Below, in pieces: positions 47,670 to 57,081 of a stretch of DNA of 64,000 nt. A program made the translations under genes and the position numbers. The notes below the pieces were generated by a model. The model was not told the DNA's origin, searched no databases, and worked only from the letters and a program-made list of their open reading frames with translations. Positions within the stretch are counted from its first letter, which is position 1; each line of letters opens with the position of its first letter. The DNA comes from Advenella kashmirensis WT001 (GTDB lineage Bacteria > Pseudomonadota > Gammaproteobacteria > Burkholderiales > Burkholderiaceae_B): assembly GCF_000219915.2 (NCBI RefSeq), contig NC_017964.1, forward strand, positions 4,278,001 to 4,342,000. The letters are read 5' to 3'.

Positions 47670-47685
47670 TGTTCCACGTGGAACA
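47670..47685. promoter_or_regulatory. parS centromere site 1
   Basis: tgttccacgtggaaca is a perfect 16-bp palindrome equal to the parS consensus of Gram-negative ParB proteins. It lies 30 bp upstream of mnmG in the operon that ends with parA-parB. Confidence 0.92.
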
Positions 47686-47749
47686 TTAAAAGGCGTTTTA
47701 TGGAAATGCTATTTTAAACGCAATAGCACATAAAAGATATTATCTAAAT

Positions 47750-47765
47750 TGTTCCACGTGGAACA
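47750..47765. promoter_or_regulatory. parS centromere site 2
   Basis: A second identical tgttccacgtggaaca, exactly 80 bp from the first, extended to 18 bp of symmetry by flanking T and A. The first DnaA box begins 3 bp further on. Confidence 0.92.
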
Positions 47766-47904
47766 ATTGTGGATAAGTATGTTGATAACACGGTGAATAT
47801 GCTGTGAATATATAGGTATTGTTTGTGTATAAGATCATCAACATTCAGGCATAATAAGAATTATAGCCCTGTTGATAAAATTAATACAGTAAGAGACGCA
47901 AAAA

Positions 47905-49080
47905 GTGAATACAAGCATTTCATCAAAACTTCCCGCTGTTGGAACCACAATTTTTACCGTTATGACCAAAATGGCGGCCGATTTTAAGGCAACAAACCTT
48001 GGTCAAGGCTTTCCGGACTTCGATCCAGACCCAAAACTCATTGATCTGGTTACCCAGGCAATGAAAACCGGCCACAATCAATACCCCTATATGCCTGGTG
48101 ACCAGCAGTTGCGCAGCAACATCGCAAAAAAGGTCGCAACACTCTATGGCCACCAATATGACGAAAACACCGAAGTGACCGTTACAAGTGGTGCAACCGA
48201 AGCGCTAATGGCAGCAATTCTCGCTGTGGTTAATTCCGGAGATGAAGTTATTGTGCTGGAACCAAGCTACGACTCTTACGTACCCGCAATCCGTCTTGCT
48301 GGCGGAGTCCCTGTTTTTGTACCGCTGGTGGCTCCGAAAGGGGGGCAAAGCAGTTATTCAGTGGATTGGGACAGGGTAGGGGAGGCGATCACCTCCAAAA
48401 CCAGATTAATAATATTGAATTTTCCCCACAATCCTACGGGAATCACCCTGGCTGACTGCGATCTGGATGCACTGGAAACCATAATTGCTGACACAAACGT
48501 GCTTTTGCTGGCAGACGAGGTCTATGAACACATCGTTTTTGATGGAAAACCGTTTCTAAGTCTCAGTACGCGTCCCGCTCTGGCTGCTCGGACTTTTCAT
48601 ATCTCTTCATTTGGGAAAACCTATCACACGACCGGCTGGAAAATAGGGTATTGCTGCGCGCCAGCGAGCTTGACTGCTGAATTACGAAAAGTACATCAGT
48701 TCATGGTGTTTACAGTGAGTTCTCCCATGCAGGTAGCGTTGGGCATTTACACAGCAGACCCGTCTACTTATCTTAATTTGCCCGCTTTTTACCAGGAAAA
48801 GCACGATTTTCTCTATGAAGGTCTGAAAAACACTCGATTTAAACCAATACGTAGTCAGGGAACGTTTTTCCTATTGGCAGATTATTCAGAAATTTCGCAG
48901 GACAAGGAACTTGCTTTTGCAAAGTGGTTAACCCAGGAAAAGAAAGTGACTGTCATTCCAGTGTCTGCTTTTTACCGTAATCCTGATGATATTGAATCAA
49001 ATCATAAGCTGGTTCGTTTCTGTTTTGCAAAAAAACAGCAAACCCTGGAACAGGCACTTTCGGTGCTTAAGCACCTCTAG
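47905..49080 (+). CDS. PLP-dependent aminotransferase (methionine aminotransferase-like, YbdL type)
   Basis: A 391-residue fold-type I aminotransferase. NLGQGFPDFDPDPKLIDL opens the fold, VTSGATEALMAAI binds the cofactor phosphate, LNFPHNPTG and LLADEVYEH follow, and the PLP lysine is in SFGKTYHTTGWKIGY. The closest type I know is the methionine/kynurenine aminotransferase YbdL. It starts with GTG at 47905 right beside the origin and is AT-richer than most genes in the window. The in vivo substrate cannot be told from the sequence. Confidence 0.85.
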   Translation: MNTSISSKLPAVGTTIFTVMTKMAADFKATNLGQGFPDFDPDPKLIDLVTQAMKTGHNQYPYMPGDQQLRSNIAKKVATLYGHQYDENTEVTVTSGATEALMAAILAVVNSGDEVIVLEPSYDSYVPAIRLAGGVPVFVPLVAPKGGQSSYSVDWDRVGEAITSKTRLIILNFPHNPTGITLADCDLDALETIIADTNVLLLADEVYEHIVFDGKPFLSLSTRPALAARTFHISSFGKTYHTTGWKIGYCCAPASLTAELRKVHQFMVFTVSSPMQVALGIYTADPSTYLNLPAFYQEKHDFLYEGLKNTRFKPIRSQGTFFLLADYSEISQDKELAFAKWLTQEKKVTVIPVSAFYRNPDDIESNHKLVRFCFAKKQQTLEQALSVLKHL

Positions 49081-50154
49081 TTATTAATCTGTTTGAATAT
49101 ATAAAAGATTAAGAGATAGATACTCTGTGGATATGTTGAAACGAATGAATTTACGCCAATATTCATGGACTTAGCGGGAAATTTGCTTGGTGAATACCGG
49201 GCTTTTGTCCGGTGTATAAAAATGAACAACTTTGTCACCTCGCAGTTTCCCGCTATTTATCAAGTTTTGATACAGAAGTTATTCACAATATCGCTCCCAG
49301 AGCTTATCCACAGGCCAAAATCGAACAAAAACACGGATTTGGACGCCTTTTATCTGGTTTCTATATGCCATTGTGCCGACCAACGTGGCATGGATAGGAA
49401 ATTCTGCCCTGGAGATCGGGGTAGGGCAGAACCGTCGCAGGCGTAGTTATCGCGGAAATATTGGCGGAGGTTAGGATCTCCGAAAGCGATTTGCGTTGTT
49501 ACGGGAGGGGCAAGGAACGGGCGAACAGGACCGGATTTTGAAAAAGATGAGTACGGAAAGACTGATTTAAGGGACGGCCGACATTGGGAGTCTGCTGACC
49601 TCAGCGGTAACCAGATACGCTCACTGCTGGTCCTATGGCCGTAGCAGGGCAGGGCATCTGCATATTTTTGCCGTTGGTTATGTTGATAATCCTTCAAAAA
49701 ATGCAGGCAATAGCACGCCGGATAGGCGCATGCAGAGCGCTATTTGCGGAAGAACCAGCGCAGTTTGCTTAAAAAGAGGGTATGCAACGAAACTAGCGCT
49801 GCACTGCACGGGAGAACAGGTAAGGATGTAGTAAATTTTCCGAATAAAAGGATCTGACACCTCTCAGGGAGAGCGTAATACCTCGTTTTTATCGTTGTTT
49901 TTCGGAGCTCTTTCGGTCCGGCCACGGCATATTCCACACTCTTTGGTCATTAACAGGAACTTCGTGAATAAGACGTTTCTATCGTTGTAGACACTAATTG
50001 CATTTTCCCAATAGCTTCAATCACGTTGTTCACAATTCCTGCTTATAATTCGAGATAGTCTGGCGCGGTCGCAAATTGTGCCGCGACGCAGCAATATCCA
50101 GGCCCCAGTTGACGGGACCGCATCCGTTTTCAATCAGGCGATAGAGGAGCAAAG
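49081..50154. other. Long non-coding region next to the origin with further DnaA boxes
   Basis: A stretch of 1,074 bp with no convincing gene: all open frames are short and lack family motifs or ribosome sites. Its left third holds TTATTCACA at 49279-49287, TTATCCACA at 49304-49312 (both perfect on the plus strand) and tgtggatat at 49126-49134. The right two thirds hold nothing that I recognise. It could be part of an extended origin or a decayed gene. Confidence 0.5.
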
Positions 50155-50573
50155 ATGGCCTACGATAGTCAGAATATTTCGCGAAAATTCTCCGGGCAGA
50201 GGCACCGTCGTTCAAAATATATGAAGACGAGAAGACCTATGCAATGATGGACATCATGCCGCAAACGCGGGGACACTTGCTTATTCTGACCAAGGAAGAG
50301 GCTGAAACGCTACTGGATTTGTCCGTAGAGGGTGCCCAGGCATGTGTTGCTACGGCAAAAAAAATCGCGCCAGCGCTGCTGGAAGTAACCAAAGCGGATG
50401 GCTTTATCCTGTCGCAGTTCAATAACGAAATTGCGGGTCAAACCGTTTACCATGTGCATTTTCATCTTGTTCCCCGATACATAGGGGAAAAAGTGGAACG
50501 TCACGGTCGTGTAAAAGGGGACATGGACGAGATCGCGGAACTTGCCAGGAAAATTGCCGCAGCCATCAAGTAA
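50155..50573 (+). CDS. HIT family protein (histidine triad hydrolase), frame broken
   Basis: About 139 residues. The histidine triad is HVHFHLVPRY near the C-terminus. ATG at 50155 has the ribosome site aggag; the first 8 codons run MAYDSQNI, then one T is missing near 50178. Restoring it gives FAKILRAEAPSFKIYEDEKT, the usual HIT start. Such proteins hydrolyse nucleoside phosphoramidates or related compounds. It stands alone between non-coding regions. Confidence 0.85.
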
Positions 50574-50647
50574 ATTGTCCGGCCCGGGCGTTAAGTAATG
50601 AACGGGTCGGGGCGACGCCCTTTGGACAGACTTTGGGGTATGGCGAC

Positions 50648-50676
50648 AAAAACCATTACAAAAACCATTACAAAAC
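50648..50676. repeat. Short tandem repeat
   Basis: The 12-base unit aaaaaccattac occurs twice in tandem, followed by a partial third copy, in the gap between the HIT and phospholipase D genes. It lies outside coding sequence and I see no function. Confidence 0.6.
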
Positions 50677-50753
50677 CCATGACCCGACACAGAAGATCCG
50701 ACCCGTCAAATATATGACCGCTACGAGTCATAAACACTCATAAGTTTTCACTA

Positions 50754-52307
50754 TTACAGCAGCCACTCAATAGGCAATAGTGATAGAAACCAGACGACGG
50801 CGCGTTTGAGCAGGCCCGTTTCGGGTTCCGAATCGTAGCGGATCAGATTGCCGCTACGGTGTTCGAGCCAATACACATTTCCCGCTTCAGACAGCCGAAC
50901 TTCGTAAGATGCTTTGATGATCTCGTTATCAAAATACTGTTCGATCTGCAATGCAAGGTTGGGGCTCTCGATGACAAATCCCATTTCTGTATTCAAATGG
51001 GTTGACCGGGGATCGAAATTGAACGAGCCGACAAATACGCGTTTATGATCAACAGCAAATGTTTTTGCATGAAGGCTGGATCCGGAACTGCCAAAAGGTC
51101 CCGCGCTTTCATTGCGTTTGTCGTTGGTCGACACACGCCGCAACTCGTAGAGCTCGACACCTGCGGCCAGGAGATCTTTACGGCGTTTGGCGTAACCTGC
51201 ATGGACGGCAGCAACGTCCGTGGCATCCAGTGAATTGGTCAAAACCCGCAACTTCACGCCGTTGTGCGCCATTTTTGTAAACACCTCGACGCCGGCGGCG
51301 GTAGGTACAAAATACGGGGATATCAAGTCAACATTACCGGTGGGGCGTCCGAGAATATCAGCCAGTTGATGGATCAGCAAGCTGTCTGACGTTGCCTTGC
51401 CCAGGCCTTTGGCAGGATCGTCGCTGACCATCCGAACATCGGCCCATTCGAAATTAAGATTACCCTTGAGCATTTTCGAGATAAATGGCGAGGTTCTGAT
51501 CGCTTGCGTATATTGGGCAGCAGCGGGGGACCGTATCAAGCTCTCGGCCCTGGCTTTGAGCTGTGGCAGGATCGTGGCATCAACCTTTGGCAAGATCAGG
51601 TTCACGGGATAAGATGACTTGCTTTCCCAATAACGATCGAAATCAACTGACACATCGCTGGCCGCCTTGCCGATAGCCAGAACATCCAGATCAGCAAACA
51701 AAACGGCTTCACCCGCCCCGAAGTACTCGTCACCCACATTGCGGCCACCAATAATCGTTGCCTGGTTGTCCGCGGTAAACGATTTGTTGTGCATGCGACG
51801 ATTTGCGCGCATAAAATCGGTAACGAAGCCTATGGATTTGGGCCAGCGTACGATAAATGGATTGAACAGCCGAATTTCAATATTAGGATGGTTGTTAAGC
51901 GCAGCAAGCTCGTCATCCAGACCAGCGGTACCATTATCATCTAGCAGCAGGCGGACCCGAACGCCTCTGTTGGCCGCTGTGCGCAATTCTTCAAGAAGCA
52001 GGGTTCCTGTGATGTCGTCATGCCAGATGTAATATTGAATATCCAGTGTTTTTTGTGCGGCGCGCGCCAGCAGAGTGCGTGCGGCAAAGGCCTCCTGGGC
52101 GTCGGCCAGTGCATAAATACCGCTTTTGCCCGGATGCGCCACAACCAGGGGCAATATCGCCTGGCCCAAAGTGGTGTTGCTGGCCTGTGCTTGGCTCAGC
52201 GCCTTGCTGCTTGTTCGACCGTCCAGGGAAGGCAGGGAGCAGCCTGCCAGCAGGCAGGCGAGCACGCAAAGAAAGAAAGGTCTGGACAATGAAAGAATGC
52301 TGTTCAT
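50754..52307 (-). CDS. Phospholipase D family lipoprotein (cardiolipin synthase C-like)
   Basis: About 517 residues. The signal FFLCVLACLLAGC ends in a lipobox, so it is membrane-anchored from outside the cytoplasm. Two HKD active-site motifs are present: MHNKSFTADNQATIIGGRN near residue 175 and LHAKTFAVDHKRVFVGSFN near 410. This matches the ClsC/YmdC branch that makes cardiolipin from phospholipids. ATG at 52307 is used; a GTG at 52319 is in frame and neither has a strong ribosome site. It follows a gap that holds a large palindrome. Confidence 0.85.
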   Translation of the reverse strand: MNSILSLSRPFFLCVLACLLAGCSLPSLDGRTSSKALSQAQASNTTLGQAILPLVVAHPGKSGIYALADAQEAFAARTLLARAAQKTLDIQYYIWHDDITGTLLLEELRTAANRGVRVRLLLDDNGTAGLDDELAALNNHPNIEIRLFNPFIVRWPKSIGFVTDFMRANRRMHNKSFTADNQATIIGGRNVGDEYFGAGEAVLFADLDVLAIGKAASDVSVDFDRYWESKSSYPVNLILPKVDATILPQLKARAESLIRSPAAAQYTQAIRTSPFISKMLKGNLNFEWADVRMVSDDPAKGLGKATSDSLLIHQLADILGRPTGNVDLISPYFVPTAAGVEVFTKMAHNGVKLRVLTNSLDATDVAAVHAGYAKRRKDLLAAGVELYELRRVSTNDKRNESAGPFGSSGSSLHAKTFAVDHKRVFVGSFNFDPRSTHLNTEMGFVIESPNLALQIEQYFDNEIIKASYEVRLSEAGNVYWLEHRSGNLIRYDSEPETGLLKRAVVWFLSLLPIEWLL

Positions 52308-52704
52308 AAGGGACGACACCGGGCTGTTGATAGCGTACTTTGGAATGGACAGTGTGGTTTAGCATAAAAGGTTTGGCTCACTGAGCTTGGTATCTCGGAT
52401 TGCCAAGTTTGCCAACAGTGTATCCGCCTTGTACCGGGTTCTGCTGTGCTTTGATGCATTTGGCCTTTGACGACGCAGGATATGTGGCCAAAGAGCAACT
52501 GGGGTGCTGGAGCGCCGCTCCATGTTGTTCATAATATTTCAATTGAAATATTATGAACATAGCCACATGTTTGCCAAGCCTGTTCCCTGAATGAATAAAC
52601 GGGTTGATCAGTTGGAAAGATGAGGAAAAAGCGAACTGGCGGGCCGGGGACCAATTGAGTGGGTCAACATTTGGCAATTGTTCCCGTGCGCTTGTCTACT
52701 GCGT
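52308..52704. other. Intergenic region with a 34-bp palindrome
   Basis: A 397-bp gap between the end of the MFS gene and the start of the phospholipase D gene. Besides the palindrome at 52526-52559 I see no gene, terminator or repeat in it. Confidence 0.5.
52526..52559. repeat. Perfect 34-bp palindrome
   Basis: The left arm tgttcataatatttcaa is followed immediately by its exact reverse complement, with no loop and no mismatch over 34 bp. It is AT-rich and lacks a T run, so it is not a typical terminator. It lies 219 bp upstream of the phospholipase D gene and 146 bp downstream of the MFS gene. An operator for a dimeric or tetrameric regulator is possible. Confidence 0.7.
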
Positions 52705-54216
52705 CTACGACTTTATATTGTTGCTCTGTGCTGGTTTCGTTTGTGATTGGCGATCCGATACCGTGGCCGGTTTGCGCCGGCGTCTGAACCTGACCCGGTT
52801 CTTTCGTTCCTTGTGTACGGTAATTCCTTCACCGGCCTTGGGATCCAGTTTATAAAACCAGTAGGCGGCGACAATGGACAGCAGCCCGATTACCCAGAAC
52901 CCGTTATGGATATCGCCGATTGAAACCTGGCTGGCCCCTCGCAATTGCATGCTCAGGTCCAGCGTAACAGTGGCAATACCCATGCCCAGACTGATGCCAA
53001 TCTGTTGTGCAGTGGCTGAAAACGAGCTTGCCTGGCTCATCTGTTCCGGCTCAATGTCAGCAAAGGCCAGACTGTTTACACCGGTGAACTGCAATGAGCG
53101 GAAAAAACCACCTATCAAAAGCACTGTCCCCATAAGCAGAACGGGCGTACTTTCAATGAAAAATGCATTTGTGATTGTCATTAACCCGGTAAGCGTGCCA
53201 TTGATCAGAAGCACCTTGCGAAACCCCCACCGTCCGAATACCGCTGTCGCAATGAATTTCATCATCAGCGCCCCTATGGCCATCGAAAAAGTGATCATCC
53301 CACTGGCCAGCGCCGAGTAGCCAAAACCGACCTGCAGCAGAAGGGTGAGCAGAAAGGGCATGGCGCCAACCGACAGGCGCGTCATATTGCCGCCAATCAC
53401 TGCAGCCGAAAAGGTGGGGATTTTCAGAAGCGACAGATCGATAATGGGTTCCGGGTGGCGCCTGGCATGGCGTATATAGAGAAACGTGCATACCAACCCG
53501 GTGGTCAGCAACAACAGCGGATACAGATAGCCATGCGTATGGTTGCCGATGGCTTCAATGCCGATTACAAACGTTGCCATACCCACGCCGCTGAGCAGGA
53601 AGCCGAGCCAGTCCAGCCGGGGTTTTTTCTCGCTGCGATACTCAAGCACGTATCTGAGTACAAGTGCAATGCCGACAATAGCAATTGGAATATTGATAAG
53701 AAATATCCAGTGCCAGGAGGCATAGGTCACAAGAAAGCCGCCCAGGGGCGGGCCCAGAATCGGACCGAGCAGGGCGGGGATGGAGAGAAAAGAGGTCGCT
53801 TTCAGTATCTGGTTACGCGGTATCGTCCGCAGCATGATGATACGGCCTACCGGTACCATCATTGCACCTGCAATACCCTGAATGAATCTGGACACCGTCA
53901 GGGAAGTCAGATCCCACGACAACGCGCAGGTCAGCGACGTTAGTGCAAACAGGCTGATGGCAAAGAGAAACAGGCGTTTTGCCCCGAACCGGTCGGCAGC
54001 CCAGCCGCAGATCGGCACAAACACCGCCACCGCCAGCAAATAGGAGGTAATGGCTACGTTCATACGAACCGGGGTGGACTGCAGCGACACGGCCATCATC
54101 GGAAGGGCAGTCGCCACCACAGTTGCGTCGAGCATTTGCATGAATAATGCGCAGCCGACGATGAATGGTATTAATTTGACGGCAATATCTTGCTGTACGG
54201 GAGCGCGGTTTTTCAT
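52705..54216 (-). CDS. MFS drug exporter, DHA2 (14-helix) family
   Basis: A 503-residue inner-membrane transporter with about 14 hydrophobic segments. Motifs are FMQMLDATVVATALPMMA (helix 1), WAADRFGAKRLFLFAI (motif A) and LLGPILGPPLGGFLVTYASW (motif C of drug:H+ antiporters). The C-terminal tail is basic and hydrophilic. Start ATG at 54216 overlaps the stop of the AbrB-type gene upstream (ATGA), so the two are co-translated. Exported substrate unknown. Confidence 0.9.
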   Translation of the reverse strand: MKNRAPVQQDIAVKLIPFIVGCALFMQMLDATVVATALPMMAVSLQSTPVRMNVAITSYLLAVAVFVPICGWAADRFGAKRLFLFAISLFALTSLTCALSWDLTSLTVSRFIQGIAGAMMVPVGRIIMLRTIPRNQILKATSFLSIPALLGPILGPPLGGFLVTYASWHWIFLINIPIAIVGIALVLRYVLEYRSEKKPRLDWLGFLLSGVGMATFVIGIEAIGNHTHGYLYPLLLLTTGLVCTFLYIRHARRHPEPIIDLSLLKIPTFSAAVIGGNMTRLSVGAMPFLLTLLLQVGFGYSALASGMITFSMAIGALMMKFIATAVFGRWGFRKVLLINGTLTGLMTITNAFFIESTPVLLMGTVLLIGGFFRSLQFTGVNSLAFADIEPEQMSQASSFSATAQQIGISLGMGIATVTLDLSMQLRGASQVSIGDIHNGFWVIGLLSIVAAYWFYKLDPKAGEGITVHKERKNRVRFRRRRKPATVSDRQSQTKPAQSNNIKS

Positions 54217-55241
54217 GTGAGTTGATATTTTTTTGAAAGTAACCGATATAGCGGGCCGGTAACGAGGAGAACAAATACCATTCGTGATACATGGAAGGCC
54301 GTGACAACCGGCGGGCCCAGTTGCAGTACCTTTGCCGTAATGGTCATTTCTGCAATGCCCCCCGGGCTGTTTGCCAGATACAGTGTTGCCAGCGGAATAT
54401 TGGAAATCAGTGTCAGCAGGGCGCAAAAAACCAGTGCCAGACACAGGGAGCCGACGCAGACCAGCGCCACCACACCCAGGTATCGTGGCGCCCGCCTGAA
54501 GAAATCCGGTCCGAATTTGTCACCAAGCGACCAGCCGATGAACATCTGCCCAGCGTGCTGGACTTCCGGGGGAATGACGGACAGCTCAATATGATTGCTT
54601 GTCAGCACTGTCATGATGAACAATGGACCAAGCACCCAGGGATTGGGAATGCGCAGCTTGCCGAACGCAAAACCAAATGCGCAGGTAATGGCGATCATTT
54701 GAAAAAAGCCGCTGTAGGAAAATGCAATTGCTGCTGTTGTATTCACAGTCAGGCCATGCAGCCCAAGAAACTTATACACAAAGGGAATGGTCACCACGAC
54801 AAGCAATACACGCAGGCTGTGGGCCGAAGCTACCCGGTCTATTCGCGCATTATTGCGTTCGGCAAGGTTGGCCATTTCGCTGGCGCCGCCGATAGCCGAA
54901 GCGAACCAGGCGGTTTTGAAATCCACATCGGCCCAGCGGCGCAGGACAAGCGCGCCGGCGCTACCCAGAAACAGGGCGAACAACATGCCCAGCACAATGG
55001 CAACTGTGTTATCCAGCACAATGTGCAGCACTTCTTCGGTGAAATACAGGCCCAGGGAGGTACCGATTACCCATTGGCCCATGCTGCGGAAGGCGACATG
55101 CGACTGTGTGCGTGCACCGCGCAACTTGCTTATCGCAGTGACAAGCAACGGCCCGATCATCCATGGCAGAGGCAGATGCAGCCAGTTCGCCAGCAAAGCA
55201 CCAGCAAGTGCGAACAGAAACCCGGCTAAATAGCGCTGCAT
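54213..55241 (-). CDS. AbrB family membrane protein (PF05145)
   Basis: A 342-residue protein with about ten hydrophobic segments in two internal repeats; LPLPWMIGPLL in the first half and IPNPWVLGPLFIM in the second are the paired family motifs. Despite the old names (AbrB, ammonia monooxygenase) it looks like a transporter. ATG at 55241 follows cggaa. First gene of a two-gene unit with the DHA2 exporter, an unusual pairing that suggests a shared substrate or stress. Confidence 0.82.
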   Translation of the reverse strand: MQRYLAGFLFALAGALLANWLHLPLPWMIGPLLVTAISKLRGARTQSHVAFRSMGQWVIGTSLGLYFTEEVLHIVLDNTVAIVLGMLFALFLGSAGALVLRRWADVDFKTAWFASAIGGASEMANLAERNNARIDRVASAHSLRVLLVVVTIPFVYKFLGLHGLTVNTTAAIAFSYSGFFQMIAITCAFGFAFGKLRIPNPWVLGPLFIMTVLTSNHIELSVIPPEVQHAGQMFIGWSLGDKFGPDFFRRAPRYLGVVALVCVGSLCLALVFCALLTLISNIPLATLYLANSPGGIAEMTITAKVLQLGPPVVTAFHVSRMVFVLLVTGPLYRLLSKKYQLT

Positions 55242-55328
55242 TATATTCCGAAGATAATTGACATATTTTAAGCGTTCATTGTACGTTTTCAAATGAAAAA
55301 ATGCGAAGGAAAACTGTTTATATTTAAA

Positions 55329-55344
55329 AGTCTTATATAAGACT
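55329..55344. promoter_or_regulatory. Palindrome upstream of the AbrB-MFS operon
   Basis: agtcttatataagact is a perfect 16-bp palindrome 88 bp before the AbrB-type start, in the promoter region of the two-gene transport unit. The LysR regulator encoded just upstream is a candidate ligand. Confidence 0.4.
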
Positions 55345-55540
55345 CATGACATAACGTCGTTTACATGCCATGAACAAGACGGTTCAAAACCAGATCCGTC
55401 TGGGTCAGTGAATATGATCAGTGAGTACATCCAATGAAGAGCTATGCTTCATAGTTCTTTTAATTATTGTGATCTGTCGGGTAGTGATGATGCTATTGGT
55501 GTGGCGTAATGGCATAGTCCAGGGATAGTTCCATGGCCAG

Positions 55541-56455
55541 TCACATTGATGAGCTTGGCGTGGGCCGGGACGCACCCGTGAGTTGCTGGCTTTGTGAACG
55601 CTTCATGATAAATTGAATAAGCTGACGTACCGGTTCGGCCAGACCTTGTTCCTGTCGATGAAGCAATCCTGTCTCGCGATAGAAAGTATGGACGCCTAAG
55701 TCAATGGCGCGAACCCGAGCAGGCCAGCGCACGAAAGCGGCCGTTTGCGGAAACAGGGCGACACCAGCACCGTTAGCCACGAGCCTGACGATTGTTTCAA
55801 GTTCATCACATTCGCAAATTTCATGTACTCCGACATGCATTTGCCGCAGGAAACGATCAACCAGCCGTCCGCCGAAAGAAGCACGATCGTAGCGGATAAA
55901 CGGCTGCTCCGAGAGCAATTGGGCCCAATCGCTATCAGTGACACGTGAAGGAACGATAAGCCTGAAGGGCTCGCGCGCCAGTGTTTGCCATTGAAGTTCG
56001 CCCTGCAACTGAAAAGGGGGACGGATAATGGCCGCCAGGTCTACGTCACCTGCATCCACCAGGTTCACCATGTCCATGGATACACCGGGAATGATGCGGG
56101 TATGGCTACCCGGGCAGGTTTTGTGAAAGTCTGCAAGCGCATCCGGCAACATTGTTCGCTGCAGCGTTGCGATGGCGCCCACATTGATATGCATGGTCTT
56201 GGCGCTAGCGACAGGCGTGGCACCCAGGTTGCTGTATAGATTGATCAATTCCTGTGCCTGCAAAAGCAACTGCGCCCCTTTTGCATTGATTTTCGCCGAC
56301 CGCCCTTGTCGGTCAAACAGCGTAAATCCCAACTCACCTTCCAGGCGCTGCATCTGGGCGCTTACTGCTGCCTGCGTCAAGCCTATTTTCTGAGCGGCTG
56401 CCGCAAACGTGCCTTCGCGGGATACCGCAATAAATGTTTTGAGTTCCCGGATCAT
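55541..56455 (-). CDS. LysR family transcriptional regulator
   Basis: A 304-residue regulator. The N-terminal helix-turn-helix lies in FAAAAQKIGLTQAAVSAQMQ (about residues 17-36), followed by LEGELGFTLFDRQGR and a two-lobed effector domain from about residue 90. ATG at 56455 gives the standard LysR start MIRELKTFIAVSREG; the longer ORF has no support. It is upstream of and codirectional with the AbrB-MFS pair and divergent from the VOC gene, so either may be its target. Confidence 0.9.
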   Translation of the reverse strand: MIRELKTFIAVSREGTFAAAAQKIGLTQAAVSAQMQRLEGELGFTLFDRQGRSAKINAKGAQLLLQAQELINLYSNLGATPVASAKTMHINVGAIATLQRTMLPDALADFHKTCPGSHTRIIPGVSMDMVNLVDAGDVDLAAIIRPPFQLQGELQWQTLAREPFRLIVPSRVTDSDWAQLLSEQPFIRYDRASFGGRLVDRFLRQMHVGVHEICECDELETIVRLVANGAGVALFPQTAAFVRWPARVRAIDLGVHTFYRETGLLHRQEQGLAEPVRQLIQFIMKRSQSQQLTGASRPTPSSSM

Positions 56456-56476
56456 TGCGCTCTCAATATATAAATA

Positions 56477-56499
56477 ATATTTGTGTATATTACAAATAT
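56477..56499. promoter_or_regulatory. Inverted repeat in the LysR/VOC promoter region
   Basis: atatttgt and acaaatat form a perfect 8-bp inverted repeat around 7 bases, 22 bp upstream of the LysR start in the gap to the divergent VOC gene. It contains the T-N11-A pattern of LysR-type sites. Confidence 0.45.
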
Positions 56500-56655
56500 A
56501 TATTGATTTTATTTTTTTAATGCCAGTACTACAATAAAAATATTGATTACCGAGCCAAATGTGCCGGTACTCCCCAAAGCGTATGGCATTTGCAATAAAT
56601 GTTGCCAGCAGCGATAGTACTGAACCCAATTCACTTGTATTAACCAGGAAAACCA

Positions 56656-57081
56656 ATGAGCCTGTCACCTTTCCATTTAGCCATCCCCGTCTATGACCTG
56701 ACAGCTGCCCGCAATTTTTATGGCGACGTGTTCGGCCTGTCCGAAGGGCGTTCCAGCGAGCAGTGGGTAGATTTTGATTTTTACGGCCACCAATTGGTGA
56801 TTCATGAACATCCGCAAACGGCGAGCCAGCAACAGGCGCATACCAATGCCGTAGACGGCCATAACGTGCCGGTGCCGCACTTTGGCGTCGTGCTTGAATG
56901 GGATCAGTGGGAAACCCTGGCAGAGCGTCTGAAGGCGCGTAATACCAAGTTTGTGATCGAACCAGGCATTCGCTTCAAAGGCCAGGTTGGCGAGCAGGCC
57001 ACCATGTTTCTGTTTGACCCCTGTGGTAACGCACTGGAATTCAAGGCATTCAGGGATATGAGCCAGTTGTTTGCCAAGTAA
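56656..57081 (+). CDS. VOC family (glyoxalase/dioxygenase-like) protein
   Basis: A 141-residue protein with two beta-alpha-beta-beta-beta units. [20 protein letters not shown] opens it (metal His), QLVIHEHP and HFGVVLEWD follow, and [15 protein letters not shown] closes it with the second metal Glu. It is most like uncharacterised VOC proteins annotated as dioxygenase-related. It is divergent from the LysR gene, which may control it. Reaction unknown. Confidence 0.85.
   Translation: MSLSPFHLAIPVYDLTAARNFYGDVFGLSEGRSSEQWVDFDFYGHQLVIHEHPQTASQQQAHTNAVDGHNVPVPHFGVVLEWDQWETLAERLKARNTKFVIEPGIRFKGQVGEQATMFLFDPCGNALEFKAFRDMSQLFAK

Larger units (their letters stand above)
47643..47904. other. Probable replication origin (oriC)
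   Basis: A 262-bp AT-rich gap between divergent mnmG and an aminotransferase gene. Read on the opposite strand it holds TTATCCACA (47768-47776, perfect DnaA box), TTATACACA (47824-47832, perfect TTATNCACA), two TTATCAACA (47780-47788 and 47870-47878) and ATATTCACA (47803-47811). All five boxes face one way. Two parS sites lie in the same gap. In Bordetella the origin is beside mnmG (gidA). Together these make an origin very likely, although dnaA is not in the window. Confidence 0.8.

Noticed and set aside
54291..55229. A 312-codon plus-strand frame opposite the AbrB-type gene
   Set aside because: Rich in Gln, Cys and His as expected for antisense of a membrane protein gene; no domain recognised.
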